Origin: an uncultured Draconibacterium sp.
GTDB lineage: Bacteria > Bacteroidota > Bacteroidia > Bacteroidales > Prolixibacteraceae
Length of the DNA stretch: 64,000 bases
Assembly: GCF_963676815.1 (NCBI RefSeq)
Contig: NZ_OY781365.1
Span: 620,001-684,000, forward strand
Direction: 5' to 3'
Made by a program: the position numbers and the translations under genes. A model generated the notes under the pieces. It ran no database searches, was not told where the DNA came from, and was given only the letters and a program-made list of their open reading frames with translations. Positions 50,957 through 59,887 of the stretch are shown one piece after another. Positions within the stretch are counted from its first letter, which is position 1, and the number at the start of each line of letters is the position of its first letter.

Positions 50957-51607
50957 ATGAAAATTATATCAACGAATATTGCCAAACCAAAAACAATAAC
51001 CTGGAAAGGGAAAGAAGTACCCACCGGATTGTATAAATTTAGCGTTGATGGCGGTATTTCTTTGGGCAACCAAGATGTATTGCACGACCATGTTATGGAT
51101 CGCCGTTATCATGGTGGAATTGATAAAGCATGCTACCTATACTCATCTGACCACTATGAATTCTGGAAACAGTTATACCCCGATTTGGAAATGCCCTGGG
51201 GAATGTTTGGCGAAAATTTATCGGTGGAAGGGTTGCAAGAAAAAGAGGTGAACATTGGCGACACCTATAAAATTGGCGATGTTTTGGTACAGGTTACACA
51301 ACCGCGCCAACCTTGTTTTAAATTGCAATTCAGGTTTGATGATAACAACATTGTGCGCCGGTTTATCGATTCAGGATTTTCAGGAGTTTATGTGAGGGTA
51401 TTAAAAAAAGGTCGTGTAAAACCCGGCGACACCATGCAACTTGTGGATAAAAAGCAATCGCTTTCGATACACGAAGTTTATAGGCTGCTTTACGCCAACG
51501 AATTTGATTCGAAAGTAAAAGATGCAGTAAATGATCCGTTTATTGCAGAAAGTTGCAAACGTGATTTACTAAAACGTTGGGGCGATCAATTAGCAGTCAA
51601 CGAATGA
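50957..51607 (+). CDS. MOSC domain protein (YiiM-like)
   Basis: A 216-residue MOSC-domain protein related to YiiM, which reduces N-hydroxylated substrates using molybdenum cofactor. Seen: RYHGGIDKACYLYSSDHYEFW, WGMFGENLSVEGL, VQVTQPRQPCFKLQFRF with the conserved Cys that would bind the metal cofactor, and SGFSGVYVRVLKKG. Stand-alone gene ended by a terminator at 51763-51788. Confidence 0.9.
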   Translation: MKIISTNIAKPKTITWKGKEVPTGLYKFSVDGGISLGNQDVLHDHVMDRRYHGGIDKACYLYSSDHYEFWKQLYPDLEMPWGMFGENLSVEGLQEKEVNIGDTYKIGDVLVQVTQPRQPCFKLQFRFDDNNIVRRFIDSGFSGVYVRVLKKGRVKPGDTMQLVDKKQSLSIHEVYRLLYANEFDSKVKDAVNDPFIAESCKRDLLKRWGDQLAVNE

Positions 51608-51762
51608 TCGCATCAATTAGAACGGTTTTAAATAGCAACATATCTATAGATTTAAAGGTTACCTTTTCTGTTTTTTCAGAATATATAAGTGGACAAGGAA
51701 GGAAGTGCAAACCTCTTTCAACCATTAAATCAGAAGTGCAACATCAAATTGCAAAAGACATT

Positions 51763-51788
51763 AAGGAGGCTTTGAAGATGGCCTCCTT
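51763..51788 (+). terminator. Terminator between MOSC gene and argS
   Basis: AAGGAGGC (51763-51770) pairs with GCCTCCTT (51781-51788) and is followed by TTTTTTATTTTTAT on the plus strand. It lies between converging genes. The 155 bases between the MOSC stop and the hairpin hold nothing else I recognise. Confidence 0.82.
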
Positions 51789-51809
51789 TTTTATTTTTAT
51801 ACTTCCGGA

Positions 51810-53600
51810 TTACATTCTTTCAGGCATTTCAACACCTAGTAAGCCCATTCCATTTTGTACTACCTGCCCCACTGCTGATGCAAGTACCAAACGGAAGTTT
51901 TTTACATTTTTGTCGGCTTCTCCAAGAATTGAATGGTCGTGATAAAACTGGTTGAATTCTTTTACCAACTCGTAGCAGTAATTAGCAATAATTGCCGGAC
52001 TGTAATTTTCGCCGGCTTCTGCAACTGCCGCAGGGAATAACGAAATACGTTTCACTAAATCTTTTTCTTTTGCTGAAAGTGTTTCAACCGCAACGTTTTC
52101 GTCAATTGTAATATTTTGATCGGCAGCCTTACGCAGCACCGATTTAATACGTGCATAAGTATATTGGATAAATGGACCGGTATTACCGTTAAAATCGATT
52201 GATTCTTCTGGATTAAACATCATGTTTTTCCGAGGGTCCACTTTCAAAATAAAGTATTTCAGCGCACCCAGCGCAATCATTTTAAAAGTATTCTCGGCAT
52301 CTTCGCCAGTTAAGGAATCAAGCTTTCCTAACTCAGCCGACATCTCGCGGGCAACTTCAACCATGTTTTCAACCAAATCGTCGGCATCAACCACAGTTCC
52401 TTCGCGCGACTTCATTTTACCCGATGGCAATTCAACCATTCCGTAAGAGAAGTGGTACAAATCTTTTCCCCAACTAAATCCAAGTTTATCCAACAAAATG
52501 GCCAAAACCTGGAAATGGTAGTTTTGCTCGTTACCCACAACGTAAACCATTTTATCGATTGAATAATCGTTAAAACGCATTTTAGCCGTACCAATATCCT
52601 GAGTCATATAAACAGAAGTACCATCACTACGCAAAAGAATCTTCTGGTCGAGTCCTTCACCGGTAAGATCGGCCCAAACCGAGTTATCTTCGCGTCTTTC
52701 AAAAGTACCTTCTTCAAGGCCTCTCAATACTTCTTCTTTTCCTATAAGGTAGGTTTCCGACTCGTAGTAGATTTTATCAAAACCAACACCCAGTGTTTTA
52801 TAAGTTACATCGAAACCTGCATAAACCCAACTGTTCATCATTTTCCACAGGGCCACAGTTTCCTCGTCTTTTGCCTCCCATTTTCTTAATAGTTCGCGGG
52901 CTGCAATTATTGATGGCGCCTGGTTCTCGGCCTCTTCTTTCGAAACACCTTGCTCTACCAGTTCTGCAATTTCGGCTTTGTAATGTTTATCGAATTCAAC
53001 GTAGTATTTTCCAACAAGATGGTCGCCTTTCATTCCCGAACTTTCAGGTGTTTCACCATTTCCCCATTGCTGCCACGCATACATCGATTTACAGATATGA
53101 ATTCCGCGGTCGTTTACAATGTTGGTCATCACAACCTTTTTGCCATTGGCTTTCAAAATCTCAGAAATAGAAAATCCCAATAAATTGTTTCTGATGTGGC
53201 CAAGGTGAAGCGGTTTATTGGTGTTTGGCGACGAATATTCAACCATTACCAGCTCGCTGTCATCGGTGATGGGTTTCATTCCAAAGGAGGAATCATCATA
53301 ACTGCTTTTTAGAATTTCAAGCCAGTAACTTTGGCTAATTTCCAAATTCAAGAATCCTTTAATTACATTAAAACTTATAACTGTTTCAACCTTTTCAACC
53401 AGGTATTTCCCAAGATCTTCAGCAGTTTGCTCAGGTGCTTTTTTTGAGTATCGAAGAAAAGGAAACACCACAACGGTAATATCGCCATCAAACTCTTTTC
53501 GGGTATTTTGTACCTGCACCTGGTTTTCCTGTATAACTGCGCCGTATAACGACTTAATTGCTTCTACGGTTTCTTTCTGAATTAAACTTTCAATACTCAT
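51810..53600 (-). CDS. argS: Arginyl-tRNA synthetase
   Basis: A 596-residue class Ia synthetase from the ATG at 53600 (MSIESLIQKETVEAIKSLYG). The HIGH-type motif is in SPNTNKPLHLGHIRNNLLG (HLGH) and the KMSKS-type motif in SGKMKSREGTVVDADDL (KMKSR). The N-terminal Add-1 domain and the C-terminal anticodon-binding block (NGNTGPFIQYTYARIKSVLR, LVKEFNQFYHDHSIL, VGQVVQNGMGLLGVEMPERM) are complete. Charges tRNA-Arg in the cytoplasm. It overlaps nothing and has its own convergent terminator. Confidence 0.96.
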   Translation of the reverse strand: MSIESLIQKETVEAIKSLYGAVIQENQVQVQNTRKEFDGDITVVVFPFLRYSKKAPEQTAEDLGKYLVEKVETVISFNVIKGFLNLEISQSYWLEILKSSYDDSSFGMKPITDDSELVMVEYSSPNTNKPLHLGHIRNNLLGFSISEILKANGKKVVMTNIVNDRGIHICKSMYAWQQWGNGETPESSGMKGDHLVGKYYVEFDKHYKAEIAELVEQGVSKEEAENQAPSIIAARELLRKWEAKDEETVALWKMMNSWVYAGFDVTYKTLGVGFDKIYYESETYLIGKEEVLRGLEEGTFERREDNSVWADLTGEGLDQKILLRSDGTSVYMTQDIGTAKMRFNDYSIDKMVYVVGNEQNYHFQVLAILLDKLGFSWGKDLYHFSYGMVELPSGKMKSREGTVVDADDLVENMVEVAREMSAELGKLDSLTGEDAENTFKMIALGALKYFILKVDPRKNMMFNPEESIDFNGNTGPFIQYTYARIKSVLRKAADQNITIDENVAVETLSAKEKDLVKRISLFPAAVAEAGENYSPAIIANYCYELVKEFNQFYHDHSILGEADKNVKNFRLVLASAVGQVVQNGMGLLGVEMPERM

Positions 53601-53656
53601 AATAAAGCTGCTATTTTTTTGAGACCGCAAATATAATACATTACGGCCATAAACGA

Positions 53657-53686
53657 GAAAAGCCCTGCCAATTGACAGAGCTTTTC
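53657..53686 (-). terminator. Terminator after OmpA-family gene
   Basis: GAAAAGC (53657-53663) pairs with GCTTTTC (53680-53686), and CTG/CAG pair within. It lies between the OmpA-family stop and the argS start on the same strand. Confidence 0.7.
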
Positions 53687-53705
53687 CAAAATATTTAATT
53701 AAAGC

Positions 53706-55004
53706 TTATTTGCGAATTTTAGCTACTTCAAATTCTGCTCTACGGTTTTTCTGTTTGTTCGAAATTGTTGTATTAGGAACAGCAGGTTTAGTTTCGCCGT
53801 AGTTGTTTGAACCTACATAAGCGTTGTTCACACCTTTCTTCAGTAAGTACTTAACAACAGCCTGGGCACGTCTTTCTGACAATCCCATGTTGTATTGTTC
53901 TGTACCAATGTTGTCAGTATGGCCACCGATTACAATATCGTATTCTTTAGCAGCATTCAACTGATCGGCTAATTTATCCAATTCAGCTTGTGCTTCCGGT
54001 CTAAGTGTCGACTTGTCGAAATCGAAGTAAATTGTAGGAATTGAAATTTCACTCCAATCCGGGCAACCGTTGTTGCTTCCAGGACCTACTTCTGAAGGAC
54101 AATCATCTTGACAATCAATTACACCGTCGCCATCTGAATCAAGCGGACAACCATCAGCATCAACAGGACATCCTTTTGGAGTGTCAGGACATTTGTCTTT
54201 TGGATCAGGAACTCCGTCTTCGTCTGAGTCAGGACAACCGTTAAATTTCTTCAATCCAGGAGTATCCGGACAATCATCGTCTTTATCAGCAACACCGTCG
54301 CCATCTCTGTCAGGACAACCAGCTAAAGCAGCTGTTCCCGGCTCATCCGGACAGTCGTCTTTGTAATCAGGAACTCCGTCACCGTCAGTATCGATAGGAC
54401 ATCCTTTTTCATCAACTTGTACTCCAGGAGGTGTATCAGGACATTCGTCTTTTTTATCTTTTACACCGTCGCCATCTGAATCTTTTGCTTTACCAAGTGC
54501 AAACTCAAGAATACTTGTAACCATAATATGATCGTCGGTAACTGTAGCTCCAACACCATTTACTTCACGTGTTCCTTCGATTCCTTTAACGTACGAACCG
54601 GCAACAAATAATGAAGTGTTTGGACTTACAGGGAATTTTAAACCGGCACCGGCGTCAAAATTCACACCTGATTCCAGGTTATCCCACATCATACCAGGAC
54701 CTGCAAATAAAAATGGTTGAACTGCATTCTCTTCGTTATACAATTTTAAACGCAGGTTTAACAATGTGTTAAACACATCAATACCCGGATCATCAAACGA
54801 CAATCTATTGTCGAGCATCAAATCAAATCTTGGGCTCAAGTAACGGCTGATATAAAAATCGGCCAGAACACCAGTATTCTCATTTTCCAGGTTATAATCA
54901 ACACCAGGTCCGAGACCTAATGCCCACTTGTTTTCTGAATTTTGAGCGATTGCAACTCCACAAGTCAGAACAAGCGCAAAAAAGAAAAGAGTAAATTTTT
55001 TCAT
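53706..55004 (-). CDS. OmpA/OprF-type outer-membrane protein with thrombospondin type 3 repeats
   Basis: A 432-residue protein from the ATG at 55004; signal peptide MKKFTLFFFALVLTCGVAIAQ. Order: an N-terminal eight-strand beta-barrel (about 25-175), seven or so acidic calcium-binding type 3 repeats (about 180-305; DSDGDGVKDKKDECPDTPPG, DTDGDGVPDYKDDCPD), and a C-terminal OmpA peptidoglycan-binding domain with TIYFDFDKSTLRPEAQAEL, GHTDNIGTEQYN and LSERRAQAV. It tethers the outer membrane to the cell wall. A minor porin function is possible. A 31-codon 5' extension of the frame is less likely. Confidence 0.93.
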   Translation of the reverse strand: MKKFTLFFFALVLTCGVAIAQNSENKWALGLGPGVDYNLENENTGVLADFYISRYLSPRFDLMLDNRLSFDDPGIDVFNTLLNLRLKLYNEENAVQPFLFAGPGMMWDNLESGVNFDAGAGLKFPVSPNTSLFVAGSYVKGIEGTREVNGVGATVTDDHIMVTSILEFALGKAKDSDGDGVKDKKDECPDTPPGVQVDEKGCPIDTDGDGVPDYKDDCPDEPGTAALAGCPDRDGDGVADKDDDCPDTPGLKKFNGCPDSDEDGVPDPKDKCPDTPKGCPVDADGCPLDSDGDGVIDCQDDCPSEVGPGSNNGCPDWSEISIPTIYFDFDKSTLRPEAQAELDKLADQLNAAKEYDIVIGGHTDNIGTEQYNMGLSERRAQAVVKYLLKKGVNNAYVGSNNYGETKPAVPNTTISNKQKNRRAEFEVAKIRK

Positions 55005-55161
55005 AGTTTTGAAATTATTTTGTTGTTTGTTGAATTCTAAGGGCAATTTAGAAATTAATTTCCACGATTCAAAAAAAGAAACAGGTCTTAATTTCATGCC
55101 TAAAATTATTTTTTAACAAATTTAAAGATTTAAGACCAATTAATTCAAAATATTAAACATT

Positions 55162-55701
55162 TTGTTTTCAATAATCGATATAGAAACTACCGGGCAGAGC
55201 TATAAAAACGGAAAAATTACCGAAATAGCTATCTACCAGCACAATGGACAAGAAGTAACCGACTCTTTCTCCACTCTTATAAATCCTGAAATGGACATCC
55301 CATTCTTTATTACAGAACTTACCGGAATAGATAATGAAATGGTAAGAACAGCTCCGAAATTTTACCAGGTGGCAAAGAAAATTATAGAGATGACAATGGG
55401 CCGTACTTTTGTTGCCCACAATGCCAGTTTCGACTATAAATTTATAAAAGAAGAATATGCGCGTTTAGGTTACGATTACAATCGTAAAACAATGTGTACT
55501 GTTAAATTGTCGCGAAAATTGCTTCCCGGTCACCGGTCGTATTCATTGGGAAAATTATGTGCTGAACTGGGGATTGAAATTAATGGCCGGCACCGCGCTG
55601 CAGGCGATGCTCTGGCCACTGCAAAACTTTTTGATATTCTTGTTGAACAAAACGATTCGCCGAAGAATCCAAAAGCTGTTAACAACTACAAGTTGTTTTA
55701 A
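55162..55701 (+). CDS. DEDDh 3'-5' exonuclease (DNA polymerase III epsilon-like)
   Basis: A 179-residue exonuclease. Seen: FSIIDIETTGQSYKNGKI (catalytic Asp and Glu, Exo I), FVAHNASFDYKFIKEEYARL (Exo II), and HRAAGDALATAKL (Exo III with the His-x4-Asp). The family N-terminus MF(A/S)IIDIETTG is reached only by a TTG at 55162; the preceding in-frame codon is ATT and a stop lies at 55141, so no ATG start is possible. Stand-alone exonucleases of this type proofread or trim DNA; no polymerase domain is attached. It overlaps the DUF5606 gene by four bases at their 3' ends. Confidence 0.88.
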   Translation: MFSIIDIETTGQSYKNGKITEIAIYQHNGQEVTDSFSTLINPEMDIPFFITELTGIDNEMVRTAPKFYQVAKKIIEMTMGRTFVAHNASFDYKFIKEEYARLGYDYNRKTMCTVKLSRKLLPGHRSYSLGKLCAELGIEINGRHRAAGDALATAKLFDILVEQNDSPKNPKAVNNYKLF

Positions 55702-56120
55702 TCAGCTTGCTCTTCTGTTGTATCATCTTCTTCAGTTTCCGAGAAATCAAGCATATCTTTTTCCTGCAAGGCATTGTACCACTGCAACACTTTTTTAATA
55801 TCGGAAACATATACACGATCCTGATCATAATCAGGCAATACTTTCTCAAAATAAGCTTTTAACTCATTACCTGATGATTTGTGCGAAATGGCTGCTCCGC
55901 CATCTTCTGCATCAGAAATGGCTTTGAAAACATCTTTTAAGGGCACATCGGCTTCGTAAGTATAAATGGCGATGTCTTCCAATGCCGATACTTTGGCGGT
56001 TGAATAAACCGGAATACGCTTTTTGGTATCCAGAGATTCTACAATAATACTGTTTTTACTTTCGGCAACCATTTTAAACAGTCCCGACTGACCTGAAATT
56101 GCTAATATACCTTTTAACAT
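55698..56120 (-). CDS. DUF5606 family protein
   Basis: A 140-residue cytoplasmic protein conserved across Bacteroidota. N-terminal beta domain MLKGILAISGQSGLFKMVAE then a helical part (LKAYFEKVLPDYDQDRVYVSDIKKVLQWY) and an acidic tail of Glu and Asp (SETEEDDTTEEQ). Small SH3-like plus helical layout suggests protein or RNA binding; function unknown. Its stop overlaps the exonuclease stop by four bases. A terminator for the upstream TonB receptor lies between the two. Confidence 0.83.
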   Translation of the reverse strand: MLKGILAISGQSGLFKMVAESKNSIIVESLDTKKRIPVYSTAKVSALEDIAIYTYEADVPLKDVFKAISDAEDGGAAISHKSSGNELKAYFEKVLPDYDQDRVYVSDIKKVLQWYNALQEKDMLDFSETEEDDTTEEQAD

Positions 56121-56188
56121 GACTATCTAATTTTCGGCGAAGATACAATTTTTGTAGAATCCGAAAAGTGAGCACCAAAAAAGTAAAA

Positions 56189-56224
56189 AGCCGGAAGCCT
56201 GCCTGTTCAAGCAATCTTCCGGCT
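56189..56224 (-). terminator. Terminator after BtuB-like receptor gene
   Basis: AGCCGGAAG (56189-56197) pairs with CTTCCGGCT (56216-56224); on the minus strand TTTTTACTTTTTT follows. Separates the receptor gene from DUF5606. Confidence 0.85.
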
Positions 56225-56268
56225 CAAAATATTAATTATTAAGATTTTAAATCAAGCGTTAAAACAAT

Positions 56269-58365
56269 TTAATTAAATCCGATTTTATAGGCTAGCCCGG
56301 TTTTAAACCATCTGCCGGGTTGAATAATGTTACCAATATCGTTGTACTGTTTATCGAAAATGTTGTTTACCGAAGCAAACAGTGTGAACTTTTTATACCG
56401 GTAATTCAACTTTCCGTCGAAAACCCAAAACGGATCGTAAGCCACTTCGCCAACAGGCATTTTATTCTCAAACTGGGTATAACTTCCTTCCCTGTTCTGG
56501 AATACAAAATGAAGATCAAGCGTCAATCCTTTCGCCAGCTGCTCGCTAAGCGAACCAACCAGTTTATGCTTCAGGTTATCCAATGCATAATTCGACACAA
56601 AATCAGCTTCCCCTTTTTTAACATTATTATATAAGTAGCTAATTTGAATATTCGGATATTGATTGCCAAACTCGTTACGGAACAGCATCTGTGCCTGAAT
56701 TTCCGTTCCCAGATTATTAATTTCAGTTAGGTTTTGTGGTTGCCAGATTTCGGCTGTAGGGTCTTCTTTTACCCAATCGATAATATCTTTTCCGTGGCGG
56801 TAAAAAACAACAGCGTGACCGCGCACCAGTTTCGATCTGAGTTTTAAACCACCTTCCAGAGTGGCCGACTTTTCAGGTTTCAAATCGGGGTTACCAATGT
56901 TCGACGGACCATCGTAATACAGGTCGGTAAAAGTTGGCATGCGCAACGATGTATTGTAACTGGAGTACAATTTTACCGCATCCGACAAATTATAACTCAC
57001 ATCAATTCCGGGAAATACATTTAATCCCAGGTCACTTCCCGAAATGTAATTCGCCATCAATCCCGCAGTGACGGTCCAGTTATTCATGTAATAGGCATGC
57101 TCCAAAAATCCCGAAACCGTATTGCGGTCATCCGATTTGGTGAACAGCGCATCTTCTCCCGGCACATCTTTGGGCTCGTCCATGTCAATTCCCAGCGTGT
57201 TACTGTAAATCTGTTCGCGGCGGAATTCAACTCCAAAAGCAGTTTTACCGGCAGCCCATTTTACCCACGAGTTCAGGTTTGCACCGTAAACATTCGTTAG
57301 GTGATAATTGTGCCCGGTGTACCAGCCCGGCAAAGTGTCGTTTTGCCAAACATTGTAACCATCATTCGTTAGTTGATACTTGTCGGTTCGGTACAATTCA
57401 AAACGATCGTGATGACGTCGGTAATAAACCACCGGTGTGAGGTGCAACGGTCCGTTTCCTTCCCATTTCAACGAGGTGAACAATGTTTTTGTGGCTTCGT
57501 ACTGGTTCGGATACTTGGGCGTGTAAAAACTGTTCGCCCCAAATCCTTTTTCCGATAGGCCCAACTGAAACTTTAACACACCTTTTTCGGTATTTAACTG
57601 ATTGGAATAAAATCCGTTCAGTTCATCAAAATCGGTGTTGTTCGTGTAACCGTCCGATCGTTTTCCGTTAAACGCAAGCATGTGCTGCATTTTGCCGGTT
57701 GAAAACGATCCCGCTAAATTTCCATCGAAATAACCAAAGCTACCACCCAAAACTGCAGCAGAAATCTCAGAATTTGCCGACTGACGTGTTACAATATTAA
57801 TGGCCCCCGAAAAAGCGTTGGGTCCATATACACGTGCAGCAGGTCCTTCAAGGATTTCGATTCGCTCGATTTGGGCTAAACTTACCGGAAGATTTAAATT
57901 GTGATGGCCGGTTTGCGGGTCGGTGATGTTGATGCCGTTCAGCAGGATTAACGTTTGGTCGAAAGTACCACCGCGAACACTCACGTCCGCCTGTACTCCT
58001 TCAGTTCCCCGTTGCCGTACGTCAATAGCGGCAACATACTCTAACAGGTCCTGAACACTCTGAGCCGGCGCCGCCTCAATTTCTTTTCGCTCAATCACGG
58101 AAATTATCCGTGCAACCTGCGAATACAATGCAGGTGTTCGTTGCGCACTAACCTCGATCTCATCAAGGTCGTACTCCATTTTAACTTCAGAAGTATCCTG
58201 AACAGTAGCCATTGTTATTACCGGAGCTGATAGCAAATACACTACCGATAATACTGAAATGACAACTTGTTTCCTGACAGTTAGAAAAGAAGAATAATTC
58301 TTCCGTCCCCACTTTCTGAAAGTTAAAACAGATGGCGCATCATGATTAAACTTTGAATTTTTCAT
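56269..58365 (-). CDS. TonB-dependent receptor, BtuB/cobalamin-receptor-like
   Basis: A 698-residue outer-membrane receptor with a long N-terminal leader and hydrophobic segment (VVISVLSVVYLLSAPVITMA). No carboxypeptidase-like domain. The plug reads VISVIERKEIEAAPAQSVQDL, RGTEGVQADVSVRGGTFDQT, LNGINITDPQTGHHNLNLPV and EILEGPAARVYGPNAFSGAI, close to BtuB/vitamin- or siderophore-type receptors; the barrel ends GRWFKTGLAYKIGFN. No B12 riboswitch or B12 genes adjoin, so the substrate is not proven. It has its own -7 promoter box about 90 bases upstream and a 5' stem in the leader. Confidence 0.88.
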   Translation of the reverse strand: MKNSKFNHDAPSVLTFRKWGRKNYSSFLTVRKQVVISVLSVVYLLSAPVITMATVQDTSEVKMEYDLDEIEVSAQRTPALYSQVARIISVIERKEIEAAPAQSVQDLLEYVAAIDVRQRGTEGVQADVSVRGGTFDQTLILLNGINITDPQTGHHNLNLPVSLAQIERIEILEGPAARVYGPNAFSGAINIVTRQSANSEISAAVLGGSFGYFDGNLAGSFSTGKMQHMLAFNGKRSDGYTNNTDFDELNGFYSNQLNTEKGVLKFQLGLSEKGFGANSFYTPKYPNQYEATKTLFTSLKWEGNGPLHLTPVVYYRRHHDRFELYRTDKYQLTNDGYNVWQNDTLPGWYTGHNYHLTNVYGANLNSWVKWAAGKTAFGVEFRREQIYSNTLGIDMDEPKDVPGEDALFTKSDDRNTVSGFLEHAYYMNNWTVTAGLMANYISGSDLGLNVFPGIDVSYNLSDAVKLYSSYNTSLRMPTFTDLYYDGPSNIGNPDLKPEKSATLEGGLKLRSKLVRGHAVVFYRHGKDIIDWVKEDPTAEIWQPQNLTEINNLGTEIQAQMLFRNEFGNQYPNIQISYLYNNVKKGEADFVSNYALDNLKHKLVGSLSEQLAKGLTLDLHFVFQNREGSYTQFENKMPVGEVAYDPFWVFDGKLNYRYKKFTLFASVNNIFDKQYNDIGNIIQPGRWFKTGLAYKIGFN

Positions 58366-58383
58366 AGTAATTCTAATTGAATT

Positions 58384-58461
58384 TTAACAGACAGGATAGA
58401 TTAAAACGCTTGATTTTTTGTTTATCGACTTATCCCGTCTCAAATTCGAACGACAAATATA
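58384..58461 (-). promoter_or_regulatory. Promoter and structured leader of TonB receptor gene
   Basis: On the minus strand TATATTTG (plus-strand CAAATATA, 58454-58461) matches TAnnTTTG with TTG about 19-20 bases upstream. The leader then has GACGGGATA facing TATCCTGTC, a nine-pair stem with one G-U, before the start codon. I do not recognise it as a known riboswitch. Confidence 0.5.
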
Positions 58462-58646
58462 CGCTTTACAACCACATATCAACAACCTCGATAAGGGGTC
58501 GTTAGTATGGAAACAAAGACTTAACAAAGGGTTCCGTAACCTTTAACCAATCAATACGTTAGGCACAATAGAGAATCTTTATACAGCATAGACAGAATCA
58601 ACTAGGATATCGCTCTGATTATTTGCAATTAAGGACAACAATAACT

Positions 58647-58654
58647 TAAATTTG
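58647..58654 (+). promoter_or_regulatory. Bacteroidota promoter for the ECF sigma gene
   Basis: TAAATTTG matches TAnnTTTG, with TTTG at 58622-58625 21 bases upstream as the -33 box. The inverted repeat AATTTG-tttaga-CAAATT overlaps it at 58649-58666 and could be an operator or an autoregulatory site. Confidence 0.6.
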
Positions 58655-58680
58655 TTTAGACAAATTAAAAATAAGACGCC

Positions 58681-59190
58681 ATGACTCAGATTCAATTTAA
58701 TAACGCTTTACTCGGATTGAGTGACAAATTGCATTATTATGCACTAAGTTTAACTGCTGACTCGGAAAGAGCTGACGATCTGTTACAGGAGACTTTCCTA
58801 AAAGCATTAACTTATCGTGACAAGTTTACACAGAACACGAATTTTAAGGCATGGATCTACACCATAATGAAGAACACCTTCATTAATGATTACCGTAGAA
58901 ACGTAAAAACAAAAAACACCTTTGATGGTTCAAATAACGATTTCCATCTGATGTTTTCAAAAGACAAAGTTTACCCTGCGCCTGATTCGTTTTACAGTTC
59001 AAAAGAAATCAACAAAAGTATTAATGCATTAGACGACGAATATCGCATTCCTTTCCGTATGTTTTTAGAAGGATACAAATACAAAGAAATTGCAGAAAAA
59101 CTTGATTTACCATTAGGTACAGTTAAAAGCCGCATTTTCTTTACCCGTAAAAAACTTGAGAAAGCATTGAACGAATATTCAGAAAATTAA
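58681..59190 (+). CDS. ECF-type RNA polymerase sigma factor
   Basis: A 169-residue extracytoplasmic-function sigma factor. Sigma region 2 is visible in RADDLLQETFLKALTYRDKF and NFKAWIYTIMKNTFINDYRR; region 4 in FRMFLEGYKYKEIAEKLDLP followed by GTVKSRIFFTRKKLEKAL. No anti-sigma factor (FecR-type or other) or partner receptor follows it; the next gene is DJ-1-like after a terminator. It may therefore be controlled by its own expression level or by a distant anti-sigma factor. This type, conserved as an orphan in Bacteroidota, is often stress or general regulators. Confidence 0.92.
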   Translation: MTQIQFNNALLGLSDKLHYYALSLTADSERADDLLQETFLKALTYRDKFTQNTNFKAWIYTIMKNTFINDYRRNVKTKNTFDGSNNDFHLMFSKDKVYPAPDSFYSSKEINKSINALDDEYRIPFRMFLEGYKYKEIAEKLDLPLGTVKSRIFFTRKKLEKALNEYSEN

Positions 59191-59216
59191 TAATAGAGAT
59201 AACGTGTATTGGTTTT

Positions 59217-59244
59217 AAAAGGTCTTCAGTTTTGAAGACCTTTT
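59217..59244 (+). terminator. Terminator after ECF sigma gene
   Basis: AAAAGGTCTTCA (59217-59228) pairs with TGAAGACCTTTT (59233-59244) with loop GTTT, followed by a T-run. Separates the sigma factor from the DJ-1 gene. Confidence 0.87.
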
Positions 59245-59271
59245 TTTATTTTTGAAGAAATAAATATTACC

Positions 59272-59820
59272 ATGAAGAAAATTGCAGTTCATTTAGCCGA
59301 AGGATTTGAAGAAATTGAAGCCATAAGCATAATTGATGTGCTTCGAAGAGCCGGTTTGGAGGTTACCGTTGTATCTATGAACGAATCAATGGAAGTAAAC
59401 GGGGCACACGATATTACCGTAAAAGCCGACACACTTTTTGACGATATGGATTACGATAAAATCGACATGATAGTGCTTCCGGGAGGAATGCCGGGATCAG
59501 CAAATTTAAAAGCACACAGCGGACTGCGAGAGCAAATCTTAAATTTTAATGATATGAAAAAGCCACTTGCAGCTATTTGTGCAGCTCCAATGGTTTTCGG
59601 CAACCTGGGTTTATTGAAAGAAAAACAGGCAACTTGCTACCCTGGATTTGAAGATGAACTACACGGGGCAATTATTACCGGAGAGGCAGTGGCAGAAGCA
59701 GAAAATATAATTACCGGAAAAGGTGCCGGTGTAGTCATCAAATTTGCTTTAAAGATTGTAGAGAAGTTTAAAGGAAAAGAAGTTGCCGATGAACTGGGCG
59801 CAAAAATGATTGTACAATAG
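59272..59820 (+). CDS. DJ-1/PfpI family protein (YajL/DJ-1 type)
   Basis: A 182-residue DJ-1/ThiJ/PfpI superfamily protein. Seen: AEGFEEIEAISIIDVLRRAG with the conserved Glu beside the active Cys, IVLPGGMPGSANL, and the nucleophilic elbow LAAICAAPMVFGNLG with Cys at about residue 104. Related proteins (YajL, DJ-1) protect against oxidative or glyoxal damage. It lies downstream of an ECF sigma gene, but a terminator separates them. Confidence 0.92.
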   Translation: MKKIAVHLAEGFEEIEAISIIDVLRRAGLEVTVVSMNESMEVNGAHDITVKADTLFDDMDYDKIDMIVLPGGMPGSANLKAHSGLREQILNFNDMKKPLAAICAAPMVFGNLGLLKEKQATCYPGFEDELHGAIITGEAVAEAENIITGKGAGVVIKFALKIVEKFKGKEVADELGAKMIVQ

Positions 59821-59839
59821 AAATTGTTGAAAGCATAAA

Positions 59840-59867
59840 AAAGCCGCTTCATTTTTGAAGCGGCTTT
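59840..59867. terminator. Bidirectional terminator between DJ-1 gene and purL
   Basis: AAGCCGCTTCA (59841-59851) pairs with TGAAGCGGCTT (59856-59866), loop TTTT, with A-run before and T-rich run after. Serves converging genes. Confidence 0.88.
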
Positions 59868-59887
59868 CTTTATATCTAGAAACTTAC

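Noticed and set aside
51577..51942. Plus-strand frame encoding about 121 residues
   Set aside because: It starts inside the MOSC gene, crosses the terminator at 51763-51788 and runs antisense into argS; no known domain.
58366..58680. Cobalamin riboswitch upstream of the BtuB-like gene
   Set aside because: No B12-box-like segment and the leader after the promoter is only about 80 bases.
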